Source of the DNA: Tricholomella constricta
Lineage: Eukaryota > Basidiomycota > Agaricomycetes > Agaricales > Lyophyllaceae
Direction: 5' to 3'
DNA length: 64,000 nt
Assembly: GCA_013368375.1 (NCBI GenBank)
Contig: JAACJP010000002.1
Coordinates: 930,001 to 994,000, forward strand
The position numbers and the translations under genes were made by a program. This document shows positions 22,500 through 35,744 of the stretch, piece by piece; the first letter of the stretch is position 1; the number at the start of each line of letters is the position of its first letter. Below the pieces are notes generated by a model, which was not told where the DNA came from, ran no database searches, and saw only the letters and a list, made by a program, of their open reading frames with translations.

Positions 22500-24175
22500 T
22501 CAGTCCAGCGTGATCTTCAGTTGCTCGAGTGGTATGGGCACAAAGTTGTCCAGCACAATATTCCGCGAGGCCAGCTCCGGTTCACAGTGCCGCGGAACCA
22601 GCTGCCGGATCAAGTCCGGCCGTACAGAGAGCTCTGCTCGTCGTGGTTAGCAGAACATCGTCACGCGAGTGAACCTCACACTCACCCTCGCGCGTAAAGT
22701 CGAACAGCCGAGGGAAGTCCTTGCCGTTCGGCATTCGCTGGCCTTCAATTCGCAGTTCGTCGAAGAAGGGGTGGACCATCGCCTCCACAGCACTAAGCCG
22801 CGCTCCCGGCGTGTACTCCAACAACTTGGACACCAAATCTATCGCCTCTGGCGCAGTGCGAGGCCGGAACACCTAAGCAAAACAATCATTGTAAGCAAAA
22901 CACACCGTTGACTTCGTCTTCACCAACTTTTGAGAAAGGATGCGGCTTGATTTGTGGGAACTTGTGCTCCATGTAGTTGGGGTTCATCGTCTTGATCTGC
23001 TCCCTCGAGGGCGTTCCAAGCACTTTAATGATCTCCACCAGCTGATCGATACCACTCTCTCCGGGAAACAGGGGCTGACCCAACATCAACTCTGCCATGA
23101 CGCATCCCGTTGACCAGATATCTGGGCACAAAAACAATCAGTAAATGATCTCAAGAGAGAGGACAACAGCCACGGATGCACCGATATTGGTCGTATAGTT
23201 GGTAGCACCAAAGATGAGCTCAGGGGCACGGTAGTACCTGGAGCAAATGTAGGAGACATTGGGTTCGCCCGCCACTAGGATCTTCGCGGAACCGAAATCA
23301 CATAGCTTCAACACACCGGTGGCAGGATTAAGAAGCAGGTTCTGGGGCTTGATATCTCTGTGGCAGATGCCGACAGAGTGGATGTAAGCCAAGGACCGCA
23401 AGAGTTGGTACATGTACAGTTTGATCTGGAGCATCGGCATGGGTTGCTTGAGTTTAGCGTAATGGCGGCTAGCGCGATAAACAGTTTCCGGAACATATTC
23501 GAGAACAAGGTTGAGGTAGACTTCATCTTTCTATTGTAAAGAGAGGGGATGTGAGAATTGCAAAATAAGAATTGCTGCACAAAGGACAGTACCTTGTCGC
23601 CATTCGAGTAGAAGAATGCCTTGAGATCGACGACATTTGGATGAGACACGAGCCTCATGATTTGCAGTTCGCGATTCTAGAAACGCAGTCAGTAAGGAGT
23701 CAGTACTTGATGATGGCGTGGCACAGCTGTGTGGGCCTAAGATATCAGAAAAACTGACCTTGAACCGTTTATCCTGCAGCACCTTCTTGATAGCGATGTC
23801 ATCGCTGTCCTTAGGTGCACCGACAAGCCTGGCTTGAAAAACGACGCCGAAGGAACCGTTTCCAATAACTTTGCAGTTCGTGTATGAGATTTCTCTCGTT
23901 TCCGCAGACTTGCCATCGGAGGCAATAACTTTGACAACCTTGTGAGGGTCATCTATAGCTAAGCGGACGCGAAGCGCGTGAAATGAGTATCGATCGAGTG
24001 CGATTCAAGGTATAGTACCGGGGCATGAAGAATGTGCACGAAATACAAGGGAGTGAAAGGAGAGATGGGACATGCGATAGAGCAAGCGGGTCAGTGCGGG
24101 GTATGAGACAAGAGAGGTAGATATGAAAAACTGACCGGAGATCTTGACACCGTTTATTGGGCCGTGAATTGACAT
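22500..24175 (-). CDS. GSK3: Glycogen synthase kinase 3 (shaggy-type) Ser/Thr kinase
   Basis: Start at ATG 24175 ([13 protein letters not shown]), stop at 22500-22502, about 395 residues over six or more exons. Kinase landmarks: glycine loop [12 protein letters not shown], catalytic Lys in [29 protein letters not shown], and the GSK3-specific activation loop [15 protein letters not shown], whose tyrosine is the autophosphorylation site. The substrate-priming pocket region and C-terminal lobe ([33 protein letters not shown]) are complete. GSK3 acts in growth, stress and cell-fate signalling. The first exon is 45 bases, joined to DDPHKVVKV in frame. The upstream strand is strongly pyrimidine-rich in the gene's sense. 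Confidence 0.95.
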
Positions 24176-24189
24176 GGATAAATGATACT

Positions 24190-24425
24190 AGCTATATGGC
24201 GGAGAAAATGTGCAGGAGAAAGGAGAGAAGGAGAGGAGAGAAGAATCCAAGGAGCGCCGGGAGCGGGTCAAGTACAACAGAGGGCTGTGGGGGAGGGCTA
24301 AGGGGGACAAAGCAAAGGTTGAATGGGGGAGAGAAGGGACGGGGAGGAGAGGGGAGGAGGTAGCGGTGGACGAGGAGGGCGGCGGGCGAGTTTGTGCTGG
24401 GAAACAGCGAGAGGCCTCGAAGAAC
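24190..24425 (-). promoter_or_regulatory. Pyrimidine-rich promoter/leader tract of GSK3
   Basis: About 230 bases immediately upstream of the GSK3 ATG that are overwhelmingly CT on the gene's sense strand (GA on the plus strand). Long CT blocks just upstream of the start are typical of highly expressed or constitutive filamentous-fungal genes lacking a TATA box. Function is inferred. Confidence 0.5.
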
Positions 24426-25968
24426 CACTGATCAAGTGACCCCACCGTCCTACAAATATGCACAAATACGGGCGACGACCTCCACTCTAACAGATTTCCG
24501 TATCTCTGCGGCGATCAGACTCGACACCGTCCGCTTAAATGTCAAATAAGCCTCACCGACGGGACATGGTCTACCCAACGCGCCACGCGATCAACTTGTT
24601 TGCCGTCTGCGCGACTTCGAATACCACATGTCCAAGTTTGGCAGCTTAATCGCAACCGAGGAAGTGTAACAGATCGTTGCACCAGAAATCCTTCTTTCTC
24701 CTGAAAAGTCACTTCGTAAGAGAGCTGAGGCTGCCAGACGTTCGGGGGGTAGCGATAGGCTTTCGCCCTTGTCAGGAGGCCGCAACTCCGATTCCGCTAA
24801 TTCAAGGAGGAGGAACTACAGCGGCCGACAGCGAGCCATCGTAGGATGTCACTCGGAGCTCGTATACAATCTCCCTTTGACCGGAAAGTGTCCTACCGGT
24901 GCAGGCCTTAGTGAATTGACTTAGCATATACACATACGCATCGCGATGGAGCGCTTTCCCAGCCCTTAGATCTTAAAGTTTGTGCAATCGTGTTCTAGCT
25001 CAGTCCTGATTCCAGCCTCCGTCGCGGTCCCTCATGGCTTGACCAATATCAAGCGCTTACGATTGGAAACGGTCTGTTCTGTTCTCCTAACCGCCTTGTA
25101 CCACGTTGAACAGTTGCAAAACCGAAACTCCACGGGAACCAGATGCTAGGGTCCAGCTTGAACCCTGCAAGGTATGCCGCAAAGATAAAAAATATTAAGG
25201 AGATAACCGGCCACACAGGCTTGCGATCGGCAACTCATACATGTACGATGAAGCAATTCATCGACAGCGGTGGCGAGAGCCTTTTCTTCATCAGCTCTAT
25301 GTTACTACTGGAGGGCATGTACTGCGACATGTTGGCAAGGCCAGTGGGAAGCAGAGATCAAGTGATTCAGAGTGTTCTCCGAGGACTAACGATGACAACT
25401 TGTCGAATCAGGTTATGAAGGTACCATAGCTCCATGCATATGACACCACTGCTGTATGCCCCCCGACGTCACCCAGCCTGAGGTCGCCAGCAAGCTGCTG
25501 GCCCAAGGCCACCGCAGCTTTATGTCCCCCCTTTGCTTGTTCTACACCAGATCTCGAGCACTGACGCGTCATGCACCTGCTTCTTCGTCCGTTTACTCCG
25601 TACGAAAAGAGAAGCCTTTCGTCGTTCGAAGCGCCTTTCCTCGAGCTTTACACGCGTGGAGCACCGAGATCCTTCTAGATTCTATCATGTTCGCCGCGAG
25701 AGTCTCATCTCGCCCGCCACTCAGTCAGGCAGACAAACCAGGGAGTCAACCGCCCTTCTTTGGCATTCCTCTTGACTTCTATCTTCCCATCTGGATCTAT
25801 TAATTGCATCACCCCAAGCGTGCCGATCGAAGGAAGGTCCACGAATATTATGAAGCACCCCTTGCAAGGAAAGCCGATAACTCTCACAACCACCTATAAA
25901 ACTCTCATGGTCCTTGCCGTTGGTGTTTCCTTCATTCACCTTATACTCTTCGAGTCCCTATCCTCGTA
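24426..25968. other. Long gap with no clear gene; one Ser/Arg-rich open stretch
   Basis: About 1.5 kb between GSK3 and the MFS gene. Around 24684-24925 (plus) a frame stays open for about 80 codons with composition unlike random sequence (SPEKSLRKRAEAARRSGG, then DRLSPLSGG), but no start codon or splice join could be placed. A second open frame at 25456-25803 has no recognisable features. I treat the region as intergenic with a possible gene remnant. The final 75 bases contain the MFS TATA box. Confidence 0.35.
25895..25900 (+). promoter_or_regulatory. TATA box of the MFS transporter gene
   Basis: TATAAA 69 bases before the ATG at 25969, in the right orientation. This is seen directly; activity is not shown. 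Confidence 0.45.
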
Positions 25969-28299
25969 ATGTCGACAATCAGCTGCGAACGGCCATCTTC
26001 CCCTAGCAGTACTCTGCACGAACACTACATTGAATCTCAGTCTTCCTCTAACCATACCGCGGAGTCGAGCCACAACTCCCAGAAAACACATCGAACTGAC
26101 GACACCTGCTCCTCGCCTTCAATGTACCCTGGCCATGGCACCTCTGCATCCCCCTACATCGTCGACTGGGGCCATGACGATCCTGAAAATCCATATAACT
26201 GGACCAAGGCCAAGAAGTGGGTCATTACGATGCAGGTGGGTCTTGATAAGCATCCCCCAGCGTAGCGGCAGAGTCTCATCGGCTGTTTTATAAGCTTGCA
26301 TTGTGTACATGGACGGTAGCCTTCGGTAGCAGTTCCTATACCGGCGGCATCCAGGGCACCATGCGTGATCTCAGGATATCCGAAGACGTCGCCATTTTAG
26401 GCATCTCGCTCTATGTTTTGGGGTTCGCTCTCGGGTACGCCCATATACACGTCTTCCAACAGGTGCAAAATACTCATGCGTCGCCCTGCCCAGCCCCCTC
26501 GTATTTGCGCCCATGGGCGAGGTAAGTTCCCCGCGGGTTGGTGTACGCTGATCTCAGGCCTGACAATATCTATACTCTTGGTTTCGTTAGATGTTCGGCA
26601 GGGTCGGTCGCTATTTTCGAAGCCTAGATCATGTATCTAACTGTATCGCAATAGCGTATAGTTTTCCTCGTAACGCTCTCGGTGTACGCCGTCTTCCAGA
26701 TAGGAGGTAGTCTGGGTCACAACCTCCCTACACTCTTGTCATGTCGACTTCTGACAGGCATATTTGGTTCCTCTCGTGAATTCTTTCGCTCTCTGATCTA
26801 TGCCAATCTAACGCTCAAATTAAGCTCTTACGAATGCCGGAGGAGCAGTATCCGATATCTGGAATGCTCGTGAACGTGGCCTGGCCTCCGCGATCTACGC
26901 TACAGTGCCTTTTCTTGGACCAGGTAAGTTGAAAATTTACACCAATTGCTCATGATAACAATTTCAGAAGTGATCGGTCCTATCGTTGGTGGCTTCGTGG
27001 CTCAGAATCCACACCTGGGCTGGCATTTTAACTTTTGGCTAATATTCCTCTTTTCTGGAATCACCCTTGTGCTTGGCTACTTCGTCACTCCCGAAACGGT
27101 ACGCTTTTCCTTTTTCTTAATCATTACAACCTCTGATACGTCTCTTCCAGTACGGGCCTGTGCTACTACGGCGACGCGCTGCGAGGCTTTCCGCCGCGTC
27201 CAATGGCATCGTCCACCATGTCTCCAAACATGACCTCCATCGATCCCGATCCTTCCTCCACGTCATGCGCGTAAACCTCAGCAGACCTTTCGGTGGGTCT
27301 ATCATCAATTTTGTCGCACGACTTATCATTTATACATGAACAGTCTTCATCTTCACCGAGCCCATAGTGCTTCTGCTAGCAATCTACATTTCCATTATGT
27401 ACGGGACGCTGTACGCCCTCTTTTCTGGCTTTCCCATTGTCTTCCAACACCATCGGGGCTTTACCCCCGGGCAAAGTGGCCTCGCCTTCCTCGGTGTCGG
27501 GTTTGGGATTGTCTTAGGCATTGCATCGCAATCCTACCAAAATAGAATATATCGCAGAACAATGGACAGCAGCCCGACCGGCAGGGCACCACCGGAAGCG
27601 TAAGTCGAATACATTGTTTCCTTTCGCAGTGATGCCAACGACGATTTACTCTAGTCGGCTACACACAGCCATCATGGGAGGTGTGCTCATACCAATCGGA
27701 TTATTCTGGTTCGCGTGGTGCGTTTATGTAGCCCACTCTATCTTGACTACTGCCATCTTACTGGCAAATCTCATAGGACAACGTCTCCATCGATTCATTG
27801 GATTGTCCCAGTACTAGCCGGGATCCCTTTCGGGGCCGGTGTCGCACAGATATTGCAATCCCTCACAACATATCTCATGGACACCTATCCCTTGTACTTT
27901 GCCAGCTCTATCGCTGCCACCATCGTCCTCAGATCCTGCTGCGGTGCCGCCTTTCCCTTGTTTAGCCCATCCATGTTCAAAACCCTTGGAGACCAGTGGG
28001 CTATGAGCGTCTTTGCATTTCTAGCGCTCATCTGCGCGCCAATTCCCATGTTGTTTTTTGTGAGTTTACAATGACCCTGCATCGGGCAGCGCGACTGATG
28101 CTTTGGGCTGCAGAAATACGGATGGTGGATCAGAAGCAAGTCGCGTGTCGCTTGCAAGGACTACAGTTCTTCTACGACAGATTCGGCACTGAGCATGACG
28201 CCTTCCTCACAGTTTGAGATGATCCAGGAGACGATCCATGTGAAGGAGGACTTGGAAGTAGATCTCCCCTTCAATAAAGATGAAACCCATTTAGTCTAA
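25969..28299 (+). CDS. MFS multidrug/polyamine-type transporter (DHA1-like)
   Basis: About ten exons join without breaks from ATG 25969 to TAA 28297-28299. The hydrophilic N-terminus (Ser/His-rich) leads into YIVDWGHDDPENPYNW, a hallmark of fungal DHA1 drug:H+ antiporters. The joins restore family motifs that single frames hide: G-PLVFAPMGE across intron 2, EMFGRRIVFLVT after a 58-base intron, and SPLTNAGGAVSDIWNARERG over the next. Transmembrane segments continue with VIGPIVGGFVAQN, LGWHFNFWLIFLFSG and VLAGIPFGAGVAQILQ. About 12 TMs are expected. The C-terminal tail is charged. Substrate cannot be read; drug, polyamine or metabolite export is a family-level guess. Several donors are weak (GTACGC, GTCGGT). 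Confidence 0.85.
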
Positions 28300-28627
28300 T
28301 TGCCTCGATCGGACACAATCCATCGAAGATGTACAACCCACTCTAGTGAATATTATAAGGTACAGCATACTTAAATGGCCCTCATACCTCAATGGTAAAA
28401 TCAAACGTATTGTACTTATCGACAGGCCTCGAAGTCCAATGATTCTAACGAACAGCTTGATCTCTCCAGATCCAGCCGTAAGAACCACAGCTCAAGATTG
28501 CCGAGATCTAAGATAAGCAAAGGAGGAAATTACATACCCCCTTGATCAACCTGGCGTTGAGATTTGTGGACGTACATGGCAGGTATCAAAGAATCAAAAG
28601 GATAGGTGTCAAAAAATGGCAGCCTCG
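28300..28627. other. Convergent intergenic region
   Basis: 328 bases between the MFS stop and the tRNase Z stop. No gene seen; probably overlapping 3' UTRs. Confidence 0.45.
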
Positions 28628-30181
28628 CTAGCGCCTTCTCTTCCTGCTCCTGTTACTATGATCTCGACTCTTGTTGGCATAGAGAAACCCCTCAGTAGGA
28701 TCCGCGTGGTGCAGCTGCATGGTCACCGATTCAGAGGTATGGAGGGTCATCATCTCGGACGATATAGACATGCTGCTGCTGCTTGAGCTGGCGATAGAGG
28801 CAGAAACGGGCATCATCGCAGGGATGTGAACTTGCATGAAGTCATGAGCAGCGACAGCAGGTATCCTTGAGGCCCAAGCTTCGGTGGCTTGACGTTCAAT
28901 TTCTCTCATTACAGCAGATCGATGGTCCTGTGCATATTTTGGAGCAGGGAATCTACCATCGAAGTGTGAGATTCAGTAAAAAGGGTATGCCCAACATTCT
29001 GAGTTCGAGCCACATAGATCGATCACGTACCGTCCACCGATATGGTTCAGAACTAACCTCTCTGCGCCGATAATCCTTGCGAAAGTTCCTGCCATCGCCG
29101 GGATTGAGTGACCTCTCGAAAGAGCCTTTTCCAAAACAGCCTCCGGAGAGCGTCGGGCGTTATAGTCGACGTGCTTCGGTATATGGGCATCAGTCGCTTC
29201 GTGTATCAGCAGCGATGGAGAAGGAGAAACACAGAGGGGTGTAATCGAGGAAGGGTCATGCGTGTCACCCAAGATGACGAGCTTGCGGTTGGGGCCTGAT
29301 GCTTCGCGGATAACATAGCCTAGACAAGGGTCTGTAGGCCGTCAGCTCGTAGATGACCAAAAAGAACAATGCTCATGGTAATGGTGTTGCTAACCTCGAT
29401 GTAAAATAGGACCAGCATCGACGAAGATATCTCCGAATAGTCCGCGAGATCCTGTAAACTCTCTCCAGAAGCCATCTTCTGAGCACAGAATATCTTGACC
29501 CGCCACTTCGTTACAATGCATCATGTCCAGTCTTTGTATGCTATTGATGGTGTTGTCGTGAGGAGTGCAGGGGGTTATTTGATCTCCTGGTGTAATCAGC
29601 TCGTGAACCACAAAGAAGTCTGCTGTCCTGGTCAACGTCATCTTCATGATTTGCCGCACAAAAATGCGTATCCCAGATGGACCATATATCTCAATTTTTG
29701 GCTTCGCGAGATAAATAAGTACATCATAAGGAGTATGGTGTGATGCTTACGGGTTTCGCATCGTGCAAAGCTAGGGTGTCAGAGGTTCCCGTTGGAGGGG
29801 GGAAGAGTATATTTCGAAGAAATGGCACGATGCCCATGATGTGATCGGCTACACGCGAGGTATAAGGTGAGAAATATCAAGTAACGATTTAATATCCTAC
29901 CATGCATGTGAGTTACGAATATCTTTGAGACCTTGTTCAATTTGAGGTTCGTGTGTGATCGAATTTGGAAAGTAAACTGTCGAGTAGTCCCTTCCGCGCA
30001 GTCTACCACTGACATAAAGGGGAAGAAGATGAGTTCAGCCGTAGCATAACAAGTTTTGTGGCGCACTCCATAGAGAACCGTCCCCAACGACATCGCAAAT
30101 GAGCGACGAGCAATTCCTTGATTCTGACGGCCCGCCACCACTAGAAGTGCCAAGGAATGTTACAGAGAAGGAGCTCATCAT
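28628..30181 (-). CDS. tRNase Z, short (ELAC1-like) form: tRNA 3'-end endonuclease
   Basis: Metallo-beta-lactamase nuclease that removes 3' trailers from pre-tRNAs. Two adjacent ATGs (30181, 30178) give MMSSFSVTFLGTSSGGGPSESRN, the standard N-terminus of short tRNase Z. The metal motif is restored across an intron near 29895: THMH|ADHIMG (HxHxDH). Downstream are VDCAEGTTRQF, a region corresponding to the flexible arm, LVILGDTHDP (Asp/His ligands) and LIHEAT. About 120 residues after the catalytic domain end in a Ser-rich stretch and a basic RDHSNRSRKRRR tail, a possible nuclear signal. The length is of the short class, unlike the duplicated long Trz1. It converges with the MFS gene. Confidence 0.88.
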
Positions 30182-30978
30182 GATTGGGTTTGAGTCTGAG
30201 ATAGTGGACTTCACACAGAAGTCTGCGTTGTATGCCACTCTGCGCCGGCTCTTGAAAGCTTGAGTTGGGATGCGAGAGAGCCAGTCAATCCACGAGTGTC
30301 AGTCAGTGTCAGTGACCTATAATTTCCACGTGGTGGTTCCGAACTCAACTCCAGATATTCTAAACCCTGACCTCAACCTGACCTCAAACATTCATGGCTG
30401 CCAATGCCACCAGAAGTGTGCAGATGATGTACAGGTCAAGGAAACGCCTGCCGCTGTCGAGAATCACCTGTTGTTCGTCCTCGATCAATGGGGAGCGGGC
30501 GGCATGTGCATAGCTTTGTGCTTCATATGCGTGCCTCCTAGGAGCTAATGAGTGTTTGTCAAGCTGTCTTTACAAGAAGGCGGTGCCTAGGACTCGGAGC
30601 TCATAGTTTCTGCGCACTCCCCACCCCACGTGGTACCAACAAACGTTTTGCAAGCGCTTTCCTGACATTGGGATATTGGACAGCTGACCGCCATCCAGCC
30701 ATACTAGGAAATTGGACAACCGCATCTTTTACGAATGATTTAGAATTCGGCTCTATCGACGATGCGGTGGTTATTGCACACCAGTTGCACACCCTTCCCG
30801 CCTTATATAGGGTCTTAGAGACAAAGCGGTTCTTGGAAACGTCCCGTCGAGGTCGGTACCTGGGGGGTCAAAGGCTGTGTTCATCAAACAAAACAGCTTA
30901 TATGAAACCATGGTTCCTCCGCACACCAAAAGAAAGCCTTTCTAAAACCTCCATCTTCACAACTCGCACAACTCCAGG
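30182..30978. promoter_or_regulatory. Divergent intergenic region, tRNase Z / SPFH gene
   Basis: About 800 bases. A 144-codon open frame (30548-30982) runs into the SPFH start, but it has no ATG-supported family similarity and ends over the next gene's start codon. I regard it as chance or leader sequence. A TATATAG element lies near 30813. Confidence 0.4.
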
Positions 30979-33176
30979 ATGAGTACCGCATTCGGAGACA
31001 ACACTACCGTCGTGGGCAATGGTGAAAATCACCTTGGCGTAGGCTCGAAGCCTTCCGGGTCATCGAGCAATCCCAAAGAACTTGGTCCTCGTCGTGCCGG
31101 CGATGGATATGGCAAATCTACCCATCCCAGAGTTGGGACTGACTTTGTCGCAACTGTGGACTACACCATCGAGGAGCGGCCCTTCTTTGTTCCAATCGGA
31201 AAGGCGGGTGTCATTGCTGCGTTGGAGAAACTTGACAAGCAGCTCGTGCAGGTAAATTCGCAATGCAAGCTTTGTTCACATATTTGACTTGTGTCCACAG
31301 TCAGGGCGGAACAAGATTCTATCCAGTAAGGTACGCTTTTCAATAACTAACATCATCAAATGCCCATTCAACACATTTTGCATTCAGCGCCCGACGGACT
31401 GGACAGGAAATGAAGTCAGCCCTGGACGATTGGGGCTGATCAACCATGGGTAACATTTTATTTTCTGGTATTTACGAATCTCAACGCGTCTTTGCAGTGG
31501 AAGCCCCAAGATTCTAACCAAACCAGGTCGTTACCCTGGCTTCCCTCTACGAAGCTGGTGGGCTCGCACGTGGTGCGGGACTATTGGACGTACGTATGAC
31601 ACGTATTTGAGGATTCCCGTAATTCATGATATTTCCTAATAGTCTCCGACACTGTGATTGTATTCCAAGGTTTAACGGTCGTTCAGGTCTCCCAGAACCA
31701 AGCTGCTGTCGTCTCTGATCCTCAGAACCATATTTTCGTGATCAAGAACTCCGGTTTCGTTGCATTTGCTATAGAGGGAACCTATGATGTTCTGTCCATT
31801 GTCGATCAGACCCATCTCCCTGGTGTTGTAAAGGACAGGTTGACCGGGGTGACGTTGGGCTGGACCCACGAGGTCAAGATGAAAAGCAAGGTCAGCTCGA
31901 AAGAAGAGAAGGAATACGTTGTGGCGACTTTGTAAGACCACATTGCCTACTTCGTCGGCTACTATCGAAACTGACGATTTTATAGCTTGAATATCCCCGC
32001 CAGCAATTGTGCGATTTTGCAACGTGGGGATGACCTCGAGCTGCTCGGTGCTGGCCAGTCAGTCATCACGAACCCTAGTGTCACCTTGCGTGGATTATAC
32101 ACGCTTGGAGAGAATCAATTGGAAATGCCAACCAAGGATATGTGAGCTTACTTTTTTTTTTTTTTGGGCCGTCACGTCAACTTTGCTCAACGGTCCAAAG
32201 CTTTACTCGTGATCAGGTGCCCGTCAGCCTAACGATTTACTTGAAGTGGCAGTTAACGGAGCCTCTCAAACTAACGACACATGGTTACAACACACCTTAC
32301 GATGCACTTCGAGACAAGACGCAGTCAATCTTGACCCAGATTGTCGCTCATCTTGACTACTCTGCAATGGTATGTACCGAAAATCCGGTCCATCACGCGT
32401 TCCTTATATAACTTTTCTAGGTGAAGCAACGTTCCTTTGGGCCTGACAACATGGAAGATGGCAGTGATCCCTCATCTGCGTTCCTGGACGCACTCAGGAC
32501 GCGGGCTATGGATGAGATGCACGAAGCCGCGCTGGAGTATGGCATTGTTTTAAAGGACCTCGGTGGGTGCAATGTCCCAAAATCCCACCTGAAAGTAAAC
32601 TAACGATGCTCTAGCTGTCATTGATCGCCAGTTCAAGGGTGAAATCGCCTCGACTATGGATAAGCTTACCAGTCAGCCTAATTCGATGTTTTGTTCCTAT
32701 AATTATATTTGCTGAGGTTGATCCCAACAGCACGTGCACTCCAGGCGCAGGTGGAAGCGGCGAATGTCGACAGGGAGAACAGCAACAAAGTCAAACAGGA
32801 AGAGGGTGCTCTGGCTGTCTCTCGAATCAAGGCACAATCCGCCAATACTCAGGCGGATGCTGAAGCGTACAAGATTGTAGCAGCTGCCAAAGCTCAAGCC
32901 CAGCGCACCAAGATTGAAGCTGAGGCTCAAGCAGAAGCGACACGCCTTGCTGCTGAGGCTGAGGCTGAGGCCATTCGCATCAAGGCCGTGGCGGACGCAC
33001 AAGTTGTGGATCAATTCGCGCGAGAGATGGAGCTGCGTCGTATGGAGGTGTCGAGGGTGAAAGCTTATGGATCCAAGACGGTATTTGTTCCAACCGAAGG
33101 ACCTGGGGCACAGATGGGCAATGCGATGGCCATCGGCATGGCGGCAGGAATGGGAGCGGATGCCAGGCGGGCGTAG
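30979..33176 (+). CDS. SPFH/band-7 domain protein (prohibitin/stomatin superfamily)
   Basis: Multi-exon gene from ATG 30979 to TAG 33174-33176, about 500 residues. The N-terminus is polar (MSTAFGDNTTVVGNGENHLG). The middle carries a band-7 fold: HIFVIKNSGFVAFAIEGTYDV, DQVPVSLTIYLKWQLTEP and RTRAMDEMHEAALEYGIVLKDL. The C-terminal part is a long Ala/Glu/Lys/Gln helix (KAQAQRTKIEAEAQAEATR), the coiled coil by which these proteins form membrane-associated rings. A Gly/Met-rich end follows (MAIGMAAGMGADARRA). No clear transmembrane segment is seen, so attachment may be peripheral, as with flotillins. Specific role unknown; membrane scaffolding is inferred from family. Confidence 0.82.
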
Positions 33177-33393
33177 TTGTATCTTACCCTATCTGGTGTA
33201 CAAAGTCCAAAGGACCTATATCAAGTGTGAACGGGCCGTGATACGAATTGTTGACGGTTGTTGTTATTCACGAGTCAGGCGGCGCGTGTCTTGCCTTCCA
33301 TTGTCCACACCGACCACAACCACCATCGCCTTATAACCTTCTTCGTTTCTCTAGTCCACTCTCCTCATTTATTACCCACCACAATCTCCAACA

Positions 33394-35013
<1,620 letters not shown>

Positions 35014-35744
35014 ATGATTTTTGTTCTCAACACCATCATCTTTGTGCTGTTGGCAGTGTCTCTTGGCGCTGGGACTGGGGCCTACAGCAGTATGTGACTT
35101 GACAAGTCTTCGTCCTTCTGCTTTCATTGAAAGCCTTTGACAGGTTTTCAAGCAACCCCGATGGGCGTGGTGCTAATATCCCAGATTATTCTGGGGTTTT
35201 ATTTCCTCCACCGAATCCGACGGCCACAGCGCGAGTCCAACAAACTGCGTAGTCTTATGACCTTCAGTGCCCTCTGCTCAACTACCTTGAGTAAGTACGA
35301 TCCAAGGGTCCTCACTTGAGCACACACTCACAGCCTCACCTAGTTAACTCCATGGTTTTAATCATCCGCCTCCCATCCTCACCCCAGGGCAGTCTCGAGA
35401 CTGATTTCTCTGGGCTTCCCGATCCTCGGATGGCGGTTCATGCCGTCGCCATCGTTTCCTGTTTCGCGACTTTCGCTTGTGAGAAACTCTCTGCTCTAAC
35501 AATGCAAAGCATAGCTCATCCTTTGAACCACGTAGCATCCCTCGGGCTTTACGTGTGCCACCACGAACTCCCGCCCATCCGCATCACGTCAGACGTCAAG
35601 ACGGCCCCTGTTGTCCGCAGACCCTCCAGTACGGTGATCTCATTGTACCGTCAACCCGTTCTTGCTCCTCTGAGCACTGAAGAGAATTACAAAGGAAGCG
35701 CACTTAATAACACGCACGATAACTGGACCACGATTCCTGTCTAG
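35014..35744 (+). CDS. Small unrecognised membrane protein
   Basis: Three exons join in frame from ATG 35014 to TAG 35742-35744. I do not recognise the family. The N-terminus is a strong hydrophobic segment (MIFVLNTIIFVLLAVSLGAG). After an intron at about 35090-35144 comes a second (PMGVVLISQIILGFYFLHRI), a basic loop (RRPQRESNKLRS), a third segment (SLMTFSALCSTTLINSMVLI) and a fourth (AVHAVAIVSCFATFACEKLS). A polar tail follows. The four-segment layout with alternating loops resembles the C-terminal half of fungal seven-TM receptor-like proteins, so the true start could lie upstream, although I found no convincing N-terminal exons. Function unknown. Confidence 0.5.

Noticed and set aside
26400..26900. 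Apparent frame breaks suggesting an MFS pseudogene
   Set aside because: Placing three short introns (donors GTACGC, GTAAGT and GTCGGT) restores the family motifs exactly, so the gene looks intact.
30548..30982. 144-codon plus-strand frame upstream of the SPFH gene
   Set aside because: It overlaps the SPFH start codon in another frame, shows no motif or splice pattern and is composition-neutral. It is most likely leader or promoter sequence.
32149..32166. T-homopolymer near the middle of the SPFH gene
   Set aside because: It lies within an intron and is an ordinary polypyrimidine stretch.
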